Of a stretch of 64,000 bases of DNA, positions 16,735-23,980 are shown in pieces; position 1 is the first letter of the stretch, and the number at the start of each line of letters is the position of its first letter. The DNA is from Candidatus Binatia bacterium. Lineage in GTDB: Bacteria; Desulfobacterota; Binatia; UBA1149; CAITLU01. The DNA lies in contig DASXOZ010000048.1 of NCBI GenBank assembly GCA_036493895.1, positions 124,001-188,000 of the forward strand. The letters are read 5' to 3'. Both the position numbers and the translations under genes were made by a program. The notes under the pieces were generated by a model. That model worked only from the letters and a program-made list of their open reading frames with translations, ran no database searches and was not told where the DNA came from.

Positions 16735-17298
16735 TCAGATGCTCGTAGTAGCCAGGACCGGCGCTGATTCGTCGCGGTCGCGGACATAGACGATCTCGAC
16801 CACTGCGCTGCCCGGGCGGCGATCGCTGCGTCGCATGCGGCTCTGGACCGTGAAGCCGCTGCGCTCGAGGATCTTCAGCGACGCCTCGTTCGAAGAGCGA
16901 ACGGTCGCGCGAAGACAGTCCAGCGCGAGGTGCTCGTAGACCATGGCGCAGACCAGGCGCACCGCGTGGCCGGCAATGCCGCGGCCCCAGTAAGGCTGTC
17001 CGATCCAGTAGCCGATCTCGCCGATCCTCGGTGCCTTGGCCGTCACGACGTCGACGCTGATGCCGCCGACGGCAAGCCCTTCCACTTCGATCGCGAGCTG
17101 CAGCCCTCGCTCGTGACCGCCGATGCAGCGCGAGATCCACGTTCGTGCGACGGGTTCGGTGTAAGGACGCGGAAAGCGGCCTCGCAGGTTGCTCCAGATG
17201 TTGCGGTTGTCGGCCTGTACGGCCAGGGAAGACGCATCGTCGATGCGCCAACTGCGAAGCGTGAAGCCACTACCGGCGAGCTCGAGACCGTCCTGCAC
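16735..17298 (-). CDS. GNAT-family N-acetyltransferase (RimJ/RimL-like)
   Basis: A 187-residue acyltransferase. I choose the GTG at 17298 because GGAGGAG sits at ideal spacing upstream and the domain begins right after it (GFTLRSWRIDDASSLAVQAD). Family blocks are WISRCIGGHERGLQLAIE, GEIGYWIGQPYWGRGIAGHA (the acetyl-CoA pyrophosphate loop) and LRATVRSSNEASLKILERSG. The pattern matches the RimJ/RimL-like subgroup that acetylates protein N-termini or small amines. The substrate is unknown. The gene stands alone on the minus strand, next to the lower-GC island and divergent from the enoyl-CoA hydratase. Confidence 0.85.
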   Translation of the reverse strand: MQDGLELAGSGFTLRSWRIDDASSLAVQADNRNIWSNLRGRFPRPYTEPVARTWISRCIGGHERGLQLAIEVEGLAVGGISVDVVTAKAPRIGEIGYWIGQPYWGRGIAGHAVRLVCAMVYEHLALDCLRATVRSSNEASLKILERSGFTVQSRMRRSDRRPGSAVVEIVYVRDRDESAPVLATTSI

Positions 17299-17374
17299 CT
17301 TGCTCCTCCACCACCCGGCGCTCGTCCGGCGCGCCCCGCGACCGCCGAGTGTAGCAATCACGCCGCGGCCCATA

Positions 17375-17442
17375 AAGCCGGCGGTTGAATGAAGCCGGCG
17401 GAAAGCCGGCGGTCGAACGCGAAACCGGCCGAAAAGCCGGCG
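17375..17442. repeat. Clustered AAGCCGGCG repeats
   Basis: The 9-mer AAGCCGGCG occurs four times at 17375, 17392, 17403 and 17434 in the intergenic space before the enoyl-CoA hydratase gene, with variable spacing. GCCGGC is itself a palindrome. It may be a small expanded repeat or a leader element. No function can be assigned. Confidence 0.5.
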
Positions 17443-17551
17443 CCTGCCTGCCGCCGCCGGGAAGGCGCCGCTTGCGAAACCGTTCTTCGCTACCCATCAT
17501 GCGCGGCCCGCCGGCGGCGCCGGCAATCGACCACCAGCAAGGAACCCGCGC

Positions 17552-18382
17552 ATGTCCTACCAGCACATCACCTACGAAGTGTCCGACTCCATCGCGACCT
17601 GCACGCTGTCGCGGCCCGAGCAGCTCAACGCGTACACGCCGCGCATGGGAATCGAGCTTCGCGACGCGATGTACACCGCGGCCGCCGACGAGTCGGTGCG
17701 CGCGATCGTCCTGACAGGCGCCGGGCGCGGCTTCTGTGCCGGCGCCGACATGAAGCTGCTCGGCGCGTTCAGCGGCGCCGGCCGCATGACCGGGACCGGC
17801 GACCTTCCGAAGGTCACGCACGAGCCGCCGCCGGGTCCGACGCGCCCCGACTTCCAGACCGAGTACAGCTACCTGCTGTCGATCCCGAAACCGATCATCG
17901 CGGCGATCAACGGGCCCGCCGCCGGTGTAGGGTTCGTCTTCGCGCTCTTCTGCGACATCCGCCTGGCGGCTTCGTCGGCACGCATGGGCGCGATCTTCTC
18001 GCGGCGCGGCCTCATTGCCGAGTACGGAATCAGCTGGATCCTGCCGCGCCTGGTGGGGCTGGCCAACGCGAACGACATCCTGTTCTCGGGCCGCCTGGTC
18101 ACGGCGCACGAAGCCGAGCGCATGGGCCTGGTGAGCCGCGTAATCGACGACGCGGATTTTGCGAGCGAGGTGCGAAGCTACGCCCACGACCTCGTGCGTC
18201 GCTCCTCGCCTCGCTCGATCGGCGTGATGAAGCGCCAGGTCTACGAAGACCAGACCAATACGCTGGCGACTTCGGTCGAAGTCGCGCTGCGCGAGATGCA
18301 CGAGAGCCTTTCGTCGGAAGATTTCAAGGAAGGAGTCGCGCACTTCGTCGAGAAGAGGGAACCGAGGTTCTCCGGGCGCTGA
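17552..18382 (+). CDS. Enoyl-CoA hydratase/isomerase family protein
   Basis: A 276-residue crotonase-fold enzyme with AAGGA before its ATG. The first oxyanion-hole strand is LTGAGRGFCAGADMK and the second INGPAAGVGFVF. SRRGLIAEYGISWILPRLVG and GRLVTAHEAERMGLVSRV complete the CoA site. This subfamily typically hydrates 2-enoyl-CoA in beta-oxidation or side-chain degradation. The Glu pair of classical hydratases is not clearly both present, so an isomerase or dehydratase variant is possible. It is a single-gene unit ending nine bases from the convergent gluQ. Confidence 0.85.
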   Translation: MSYQHITYEVSDSIATCTLSRPEQLNAYTPRMGIELRDAMYTAAADESVRAIVLTGAGRGFCAGADMKLLGAFSGAGRMTGTGDLPKVTHEPPPGPTRPDFQTEYSYLLSIPKPIIAAINGPAAGVGFVFALFCDIRLAASSARMGAIFSRRGLIAEYGISWILPRLVGLANANDILFSGRLVTAHEAERMGLVSRVIDDADFASEVRSYAHDLVRRSSPRSIGVMKRQVYEDQTNTLATSVEVALREMHESLSSEDFKEGVAHFVEKREPRFSGR

Positions 18383-18391
18383 GGCCGCGCG

Positions 18392-19423
18392 CTAGCGAAG
18401 GTCGCGAACGCTCTGCGCGAATTCGCGGGGCAGCCGTGTCGGCTCGCGGCCGATGCGGCTCCACGAAAACATCGAAACCAGTTCCTTTGCGCTCAGCGCC
18501 GCCGGCCTGTCGATGAGTCCGAGCGACCACGCGAGCCAGCCGACGAGCTGGGCAGCGCGCACGCCGCTCGTGCGCAGGCTGCGAAGCGTCAAGGCTTCGT
18601 CCCGCTTCGAGAGTTTCTCGCCGTGCTCGTCGAGCACCATCGGAACGTGCGCGTGGGCGGGGCGCCGCGCGCCGAGGGCTTCCAGAAGCTGGATCTGGCG
18701 CGCCGTCGAGCCGAGCAGGTCGGCGCCGCGGACGACTTCGTCGATTCTCATCAGCCAGTCGTCGACGACGACGGCGAGCTGGTAGGCGTAGAGTCCGTCG
18801 CGGCGCTTGAGCACGAAATCGCCCGGCACCGCCTGCTCGATCTCTCCGTAGACACGATCGACGAAGCGCACCGGCGCGTCGTCGATGCGAAATCGCAGCG
18901 CAGCCTCGCTGCTTCGGCCCTGGCGGAACTGCGCGTACCAGTGGGCGGCAAGGTCGCGCGGCCGCGCGGAAGGCGGATACGCCGGCTCTTCGTCCTCTCC
19001 GTGCGGAGCCGACGAGATCGACGCCAGCTCCTTGCGCGACAGCGAGCACGGGAACAGGCGACCAGTGTCGCAAAGCACCTGCAGCGCGGCCTCGTACGCG
19101 TCGCTGCGCTCCGACTGAAGGTAGGGACCGTAAGGACCGCCGAGTTGAGGATCTTCGTCCCAGTCGAGCCCGAGCCACGTGAGGTCCTCGGCAGCCGCTT
19201 CGGCCGCACCGCCGACGACGCGCGGTGGATCGAGGTCCTCGACGCGCCAGACGAAACTGCCGCTGCGGGAACGCACCGATAGCCAGGCGACCAGCGCGGT
19301 GCGGGCGTTGCCGACGTGCAGCAAGCCGGAAGGCGAGGGGGCGTAGCGTCCGCGCGGCGGTCGCACGTCGCTCGCGCCACGAGAGGGAACGCCACCGTCC
19401 ACAGCGGCAGAGCTGTCGCTCAC
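18392..19423 (-). CDS. gluQ: Glutamyl-Q tRNA(Asp) synthetase
   Basis: A 343-residue truncated glutamyl-tRNA synthetase paralogue without an anticodon-binding domain. It carries the class I signatures RYAPSPSGLLHVGNARTALV (HIGH-like) and KLSKRDEALTL (KMSKS-like), plus WRVEDLDPPRV. GluQ charges queuosine in tRNA(Asp) with glutamate. The structural zinc site normally reads C-x-C...Y-x3-C. Here one of the first two Cys (PCSLSR) and the last Cys (YPPSA) are replaced, so zinc may be lost. The GTG start at 19423 lies 26 bases after the PAP2 phosphatase stop, so the two are likely co-transcribed. Confidence 0.85.
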   Translation of the reverse strand: MSDSSAAVDGGVPSRGASDVRPPRGRYAPSPSGLLHVGNARTALVAWLSVRSRSGSFVWRVEDLDPPRVVGGAAEAAAEDLTWLGLDWDEDPQLGGPYGPYLQSERSDAYEAALQVLCDTGRLFPCSLSRKELASISSAPHGEDEEPAYPPSARPRDLAAHWYAQFRQGRSSEAALRFRIDDAPVRFVDRVYGEIEQAVPGDFVLKRRDGLYAYQLAVVVDDWLMRIDEVVRGADLLGSTARQIQLLEALGARRPAHAHVPMVLDEHGEKLSKRDEALTLRSLRTSGVRAAQLVGWLAWSLGLIDRPAALSAKELVSMFSWSRIGREPTRLPREFAQSVRDLR

Positions 19424-19449
19424 GCCGTCATGCTAGCGCGGATCGGAAC

Positions 19450-19998
19450 TCAGCCGAACAGGGCGATGGTGACCAGGCCGCACGCGAACCCGAGCGCGAT
19501 GCCGCCGAGCACGTCCACCGGGTAATGTGCCCCGAGCCAGATCCGCGACGAGGCGATCGCCGCCGCCAGAGCCGTTTCCAGTCCGCCGAGCACCATGCTG
19601 CCCGAGACGGCGGCGGTCGCGACCGCGAAGGCCACGGCGCTGTGTCCCGACGGAAACGAGAACGGATCGGGCACCGGCTCGCGTGGCGCGAACCCCGGGA
19701 TCATCGAGCCGGGACGGCTGCGGCGGAAGATCCTCTTGGCGAGCTGGGAAGTGAGCGTTGCCAGCAGCGCGGCGACCGCCATCGTCTCGATCGTAACGAC
19801 CGGGATCTGCAGCAGCGCCAGCAGCACCAGCGCATGCACGATCCATCCCGGTGTGTCGCCGGCGCGGGTAAGGCCGCGCATGACGTGGAGGATGCCGCGC
19901 CTTTCGAAGCGCGACACGGCGGTGAGCGCCGCAGCGTCCCAGCGAAGGACCGTGTCGAGTCCTTTCCTCATCGTCATGGCGGCTGCCCTTGTTTCCAT
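19450..19998 (-). CDS. PAP2-family membrane phosphatase
   Basis: About 182 residues from the ATG at 19998 (GGAAG upstream). The frame stays open to 20082. It has four or five TM helices and the complete acid-phosphatase triad: C1 KRIFRRSRP, C2 SFPSGHS and C3 SRIWLGAHYPVDVLGG, with the catalytic His in C2 and C3. PAP2 enzymes of this size dephosphorylate lipid phosphates such as undecaprenyl pyrophosphate or phosphatidylglycerophosphate at the outer face of the inner membrane. Which lipid cannot be told. It probably shares a transcript with gluQ. Confidence 0.85.
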   Translation of the reverse strand: METRAAAMTMRKGLDTVLRWDAAALTAVSRFERRGILHVMRGLTRAGDTPGWIVHALVLLALLQIPVVTIETMAVAALLATLTSQLAKRIFRRSRPGSMIPGFAPREPVPDPFSFPSGHSAVAFAVATAAVSGSMVLGGLETALAAAIASSRIWLGAHYPVDVLGGIALGFACGLVTIALFG

Positions 19999-20302
19999 TG
20001 TGACCAGCTTCCGGCCGGGTGAACTCATGGCTTCGGCGCCCGAACACTCCGCCGTACGCAATCCTGGGCCGGGGAAGTTCACGTTGCGTCAGCATTGTGA
20101 GAGAAGTCGATGATGCGGCGCGCAGTTGCGCGGCGGCGCATTCGGCGATGCAGCAAGACGGTACGAAAGTGTACGGTCCGCACCCGCACTGACGCGCAGC
20201 GGGGTTGTCGCGCCGACATCGCGCCTCGTGTATTCGTGGTGAGGTTTCGCAGGCGCCGCCGGTGCCTCGCGCAGGAACCGATCAAACGTTGGAGGAAGCG
20301 GG
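19999..20302. other. Divergent intergenic region, PAP2 / ZapG-like
   Basis: About 304 bases with no supported gene. It must hold the promoters of both divergent genes. A GGAGG site sits eight bases before the ATG at 20303. No clear promoter consensus or palindrome stands out. Confidence 0.4.
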
Positions 20303-20800
20303 ATGGCGGATGCGGCTTCGTGGGTCTCGATCGGGAACTTCGTATTTCTGTTCGCAGGCGTCGGTCTCGGGGTCGGCGGCGGCTATCTCGGGTTTCCTGC
20401 CATCAAGGAAGCCAGGCGCCTTCGCGAGGAGCTCGAGCGAAACCGGCGCGAGCAACAAGAGTACCGCACCTCGGTGAACTCGCACTTTCGCAAGACCGCC
20501 GAGCTGGTGACCGAGATGACGCGCAGCTACGCGGCCGTCTATGACCACCTCTCGAGCGGCGCCCGCAATTTCTGCGACACCGCAGGTGCGGCCGAAGTAC
20601 CGTTCAGCCCGCTTCCGGGAACACTGGGCGCTCCGGTGATCGAGGCGGAGTCCGCGCGTGCCGCGGGCATCCATGCCGCGCCGGGTACTGATGCATGCAA
20701 TGCGCAGCCCGGCAGCAGCGACGACGCCGGACAGCCGGCGCCGGCTGCGACGTCCGAGGCGGCAGGCGAGCCGCCGCATCCTCTGGCGATGGCAAGCTGA
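20303..20800 (+). CDS. ZapG/YhcB-like (DUF1043) membrane-anchored coiled-coil protein
   Basis: A 165-residue protein with a GGAGG ribosome site. One N-terminal TM helix (NFVFLFAGVGLGVGGGYLG) is followed by a charged coiled coil (EARRLREELERNRREQQEY) and then HFRKTAELVTEMTRSYAAVY. That last segment closely follows the YhcB/ZapG pattern (HF-x-SAELL-x-x-M-x-x-DY-x-x-LY). ZapG links cell division and envelope growth in gammaproteobacteria. The C-terminal 60 residues are low-complexity Ala/Pro. Homology rests on one short block. The stop TGA abuts the convergent COQ4 stop (TCA) with no gap. Confidence 0.6.
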   Translation: MADAASWVSIGNFVFLFAGVGLGVGGGYLGFPAIKEARRLREELERNRREQQEYRTSVNSHFRKTAELVTEMTRSYAAVYDHLSSGARNFCDTAGAAEVPFSPLPGTLGAPVIEAESARAAGIHAAPGTDACNAQPGSSDDAGQPAPAATSEAAGEPPHPLAMAS

Positions 20801-21526
20801 TCAGTGCGCCGCCGCAGCAGCGGCGGAGAACAGGGTCCTGTATTCGCGAGGCTCGTCGATGCCGAGCTTCGTGCGCACTTCTCCGAGCGGAAGCACGAGC
20901 ATTCCCTCCCAGTCGGCAGCGACGAACGAGTTGGCGCGACGGCCGCGCCGCCAGGCCTGCCAGCTAAGACGTACCGCGTCGGTGTGACCCTCTCTCCAGC
21001 GCCGCAGTGCGGCCATCACGACGATGAAGCCGATCCCGGGATTGCGGGTCTGTGCGTACGAGAACGCCAGCAGCGCGCCTTCGCCGAACAGGTCCCTCTG
21101 ATAGCCGGTCACGACGTGCCACAAATCGTGCGTGTCGCGAAGCCGGTTGCTGAGAACGCGGGCCCGGTCGTCGAGGAATACGGCGCCGTCTTCCGCGTCG
21201 TTGCTCGCCTCGACGAGACCCTCGGCGCTGATGTTCTCGGTGTCGAGGAAGCGCGCGTACTCGCGACCGAGAGTCCCGGCCGGCAGCGCGCGCAGGCGCT
21301 CGCGGTCCTGCAGCAAGGGCAGGAGATTGCGCCTCTCGTTGAGCACCACGGATCCCGTGGGGTCGCGAAGGACGCGCTGGTAGAGACGCTCGAAGCTCTT
21401 GCCCGACAGCGCGCGAATGATCTGGAAGACGAGCGCCGTCTCATCGGGATGGGCCAGCAGGCGGCGGACCGCACGCAGGGCGACAAGAGGCTGGACCGGA
21501 CGGGAAACGACGCCGCGCTGGCTCAT
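20801..21526 (-). CDS. COQ4-family protein
   Basis: A 241-residue protein of the Coq4 family. It has the metal-binding signature HDLWHVVTGYQRDLFGEGAL (HDxxH...E) after RDT and a helical N-terminal half (LVFQIIRALSGKSFERLYQR). Eukaryotic COQ4 takes part in ring modification of coenzyme Q; bacterial homologues also occur beside secondary and alicyclic metabolism genes. A TTGACA promoter and a TACATAG-N5-CTATGTA operator lie upstream, matching those before the monooxygenase at 22418. COQ4 is thus likely co-regulated with that enzyme by the TetR protein between them. Its substrate here need not be a quinone. Confidence 0.85.
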   Translation of the reverse strand: MSQRGVVSRPVQPLVALRAVRRLLAHPDETALVFQIIRALSGKSFERLYQRVLRDPTGSVVLNERRNLLPLLQDRERLRALPAGTLGREYARFLDTENISAEGLVEASNDAEDGAVFLDDRARVLSNRLRDTHDLWHVVTGYQRDLFGEGALLAFSYAQTRNPGIGFIVVMAALRRWREGHTDAVRLSWQAWRRGRRANSFVAADWEGMLVLPLGEVRTKLGIDEPREYRTLFSAAAAAAH

Positions 21527-21569
21527 CGGACGACCTCCAACCGGACGGCATCGAAGTCGTCCCGTGGCG

Positions 21570-21613
21570 TATACATAGTGCCGCTATGTATAGACGTGCC
21601 CGCCTTCTGTCAA
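21570..21613 (-). promoter_or_regulatory. COQ4 promoter with TetR-type operator
   Basis: On the minus strand TTGACA (21613-21608) is followed after 17 bases by TACATA (21590-21585). A perfect 9-bp-arm palindrome, TATACATAG-N5-CTATGTATA (21570-21592), covers the -10. Spacing and half-sites match those at 22301-22342, so both are probably bound by the TetR protein encoded between them. Confidence 0.75.
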
Positions 21614-21614
21614 T

Positions 21615-22262
21615 CTATTCCCGACGCGTGCGCTTGCGCGCTGTGGCCGCGCCCACAGGCTGCTCGCGATTTCGCAGGTGCGGCGTGAGCAGGTAGCGCA
21701 TCGCATCGACGAGGGAATCGACCAGCGTCTCGACTTCGCGGCGGGATCCGCCGCGCGCTGCCGCGAAGCCGGCCTCGCTCATCGCGCCAAGCAGGAGAAG
21801 GGCGAGCGGGTGAAGCGGCCTCTTCTCGATGACGCCCTCGGCGACGAGCAGCTCGAGACCCTCCATCAGGGTGGTGGCGCCGACGCGCCTTCCCATCGCG
21901 CGCCACTCGGCCTCGCCGAGCACCACCGGCCCCTCGAACATCACGATGCGGTGGAAGTCACGGCGGCGCGCGAACTCGAGCCAGGCGCGAAAACCGGAAA
22001 GGAACGTCTCGAGGCCCCCGGTTTCGCCGGCGACCTCGCGTACGTGAGCATCCATCTCGCTCTCGAGTGCTTCGCAGACGCTGCGGAAAAGCGCGGTCTT
22101 GCCGTCGAAATGGTGAAACAGCGCACCGGCGGTGACGCCGGCGGCCTCGGCGATCTCGCCGGTAGTCGTCGCGGCGTAGCCCTGGTCGGCAAACAGCTTG
22201 CGCGCGGCGCGCAAAATGTCGCTTCGAGTGCGGGCGGCGTCGGCGGCGCTTCGGCGGGGCAT
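21615..22262 (-). CDS. TetR-family transcriptional regulator
   Basis: A 215-residue regulator. The helix-turn-helix is in the N-terminal ILRAARKLFADQGYAATTTG, EIAEAAGVTAGALFHHFDGK and ALFRSV. The ligand-binding half is helical with RIVMFEGPVVLGEAEWRAMG. I start it at the ATG 22262 (MPRRSAADAARTRS); a TTG at 22283 would add seven residues. The gene lies between the COQ4 gene and the divergent Baeyer-Villiger monooxygenase. Matching palindromes overlap the -10 of both promoters, which points to direct repression of both. The inducer is presumably a substrate of the pathway. Confidence 0.88.
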   Translation of the reverse strand: MPRRSAADAARTRSDILRAARKLFADQGYAATTTGEIAEAAGVTAGALFHHFDGKTALFRSVCEALESEMDAHVREVAGETGGLETFLSGFRAWLEFARRRDFHRIVMFEGPVVLGEAEWRAMGRRVGATTLMEGLELLVAEGVIEKRPLHPLALLLLGAMSEAGFAAARGGSRREVETLVDSLVDAMRYLLTPHLRNREQPVGAATARKRTRRE

Positions 22263-22300
22263 CGGCAAGGCCAGTTCCCGCAAACGGAGGCCATGGGCCG

Positions 22301-22342
22301 TTGACAGGTCCGTTGCGGGAGTATACGTAGTCTCGCTATGTA
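22301..22342 (+). promoter_or_regulatory. Monooxygenase promoter with TetR-type operator
   Basis: TTGACA (22301-22306), 17 bases, then TACGTA (22324-22329) form a promoter. The near-palindrome TACGTAG-N5-CTATGTA (22324-22342) has one mismatch and overlaps the -10. It has the same architecture as the COQ4 promoter, and also lies close to the tetR start, so it could give autoregulation. Confidence 0.75.
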
Positions 22343-22417
22343 AACCGGACGGCGCGCTTGCGCAAGCGTCCGTCCTGCGCGCGCGGAGCCCGGCAGCCCG
22401 CGACGCCCGAGGTGCCG

Positions 22418-23941
22418 ATGCAACCGATGCCCCGCTCGTTCGCGCCAGCAGAGCACGTCGATGTCCTCATCGTCGGTGCCGGCCTGTCCGGCATCGGCGC
22501 AGCGTGGCACCTGCAACAGCGTTGTCCGGGCACCAGCTACGCGATCTTCGAGGCGCGCGAGGCGATCGGAGGCACCTGGGACCTGTTCCGCTATCCCGGC
22601 ATCCGGTCCGACAGCGACATGTACACCCTCGGCTACGCGTTCAAGCCGTGGGAGAACGCCAAGGCCATCGCCGACGGTCCTTCGATTCTCGAGTACGTGC
22701 GCGAGACCGCCGTAGAGAACGGCATCGACCGCAAGATCCGTTTTCGCCATCGCGTCACGCGCGCCGAATGGTCGAGCGCCGCTGCGCAGTGGACGGTGCA
22801 TGCCGAACGCGACGGAAAGCCGGTGCGCATCACGTGCTCGTTCCTGCTGATGTGCTCGGGCTATTACCGCTACTCGGCCGGCTACACGCCCGACTTTCCC
22901 GGTGTGGAATCTTTCGGAGGCCGCATCGTGCATCCCCAGCACTGGCCTGAGGACCTCGACTACAGCGGCAAGCGCGTCGTCGTGATCGGCAGCGGCGCTA
23001 CTGCCGTGACGCTGGTGCCGGCGATGGCGAAGGACGCGGCGCACGTGACGATGTTGCAGCGCTCGCCCACCTACGTCGTCTCGCGGCCGGGCCACGACCG
23101 CCTCGCCAACTGGCTGCGCAAGCACGTGTCGTCGAAGACCGCCTACGCGATCACGCGCTGGAAGAACGTGCTGTTGCAGCTCTTCTTCTTCAACCTCGCG
23201 CGCAAGCGGCCGCAAAAGGTCAAGGAAGGGCTCATCGCGCGGGTGCGCGAAGCGCTGGGGCCCGACTACGACGTCGAGACGCACTTCACGCCGCGCTACA
23301 ACCCGTGGGACCAGCGCCTGTGCCTGGTTCCCGACGACGACCTGTTCGACGCGATCCGGAGCGGCGCCGCCTCGGTCGCCACCGATCGCATCGCGACGTT
23401 CACTGCGACCGGCCTTCGCCTGGAGAGCGGTCGCGAGCTGCAGGCGGACATCGTCGTCACCGCGACGGGCCTCGTGCTCGAGCTTCTCGGCGGCATGACG
23501 GTGGCAGTCGACGGCAAGGACGTCGATTTCAGCAAGACGCTTTCGTACAAGGGAATGATGTACAGCGACGTGCCGAACATGGCGTCGACCTTCGGCTACA
23601 CCAACGCGTCGTGGACGCTCAAGTGCGACCTGACCTGCGAGTATGTCTGCCGCCTGCTCGGCCACATGCGACGCTTCGGATACGCGTCGGCCACGCCCCG
23701 CGTCGACGATCCGGACCAGGAGACGGCGCCGTGGCTCGACTTCACGTCGGGCTACGTGGTGCGCGCGATGGAAAAGTTCCCGAAGCAGGGCAAGCGCGCG
23801 CCGTGGCGCCTGCACCAGAACTATGCCCGCGACCTTGCGATGATCCGCTACGGCCGCCTCGAAGACGGCGTGCTCGAGCTGGCTCCTGCGCCGGGACGCG
23901 GCGCCCAGAGCGTGGCCGAACCGGCATCGCGGGCGGCCTGA
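22418..23941 (+). CDS. Flavin monooxygenase, Baeyer-Villiger type
   Basis: A 507-residue FAD/NADPH enzyme with GAGG six bases before its ATG. The FAD Rossmann motif is VLIVGAGLSGIGAAWHLQ. The Baeyer-Villiger fingerprint FxGxxxHxxxWP appears as FGGRIVHPQHWP. The NADPH Rossmann motif is VVVIGSGATAVTL, and YPGIRSDSDMYTLGY is the usual flavin-side block. Length and motifs resemble EthA-type ketone monooxygenases, which insert oxygen next to a carbonyl or oxidise sulfur and nitrogen. The substrate is unknown. It is divergent from tetR and controlled by an operator shared in sequence with that of COQ4. Confidence 0.88.
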   Translation: MQPMPRSFAPAEHVDVLIVGAGLSGIGAAWHLQQRCPGTSYAIFEAREAIGGTWDLFRYPGIRSDSDMYTLGYAFKPWENAKAIADGPSILEYVRETAVENGIDRKIRFRHRVTRAEWSSAAAQWTVHAERDGKPVRITCSFLLMCSGYYRYSAGYTPDFPGVESFGGRIVHPQHWPEDLDYSGKRVVVIGSGATAVTLVPAMAKDAAHVTMLQRSPTYVVSRPGHDRLANWLRKHVSSKTAYAITRWKNVLLQLFFFNLARKRPQKVKEGLIARVREALGPDYDVETHFTPRYNPWDQRLCLVPDDDLFDAIRSGAASVATDRIATFTATGLRLESGRELQADIVVTATGLVLELLGGMTVAVDGKDVDFSKTLSYKGMMYSDVPNMASTFGYTNASWTLKCDLTCEYVCRLLGHMRRFGYASATPRVDDPDQETAPWLDFTSGYVVRAMEKFPKQGKRAPWRLHQNYARDLAMIRYGRLEDGVLELAPAPGRGAQSVAEPASRAA

Positions 23942-23980
23942 GCCGCGAAAGCTGCTTCGCAAGGCCGCCGCTGCTAAGAG

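Noticed and set aside
16226-16767. Several short plus-strand open frames in the island
   Set aside because: They overlap each other, lack ribosome sites and encode Ser/Arg-rich text without motifs.
20798-20803. Abutting stop codons TGA|TCA of two convergent genes as a functional palindrome
   Set aside because: It is a by-product of tight convergent packing; six bases are not enough to propose a site.
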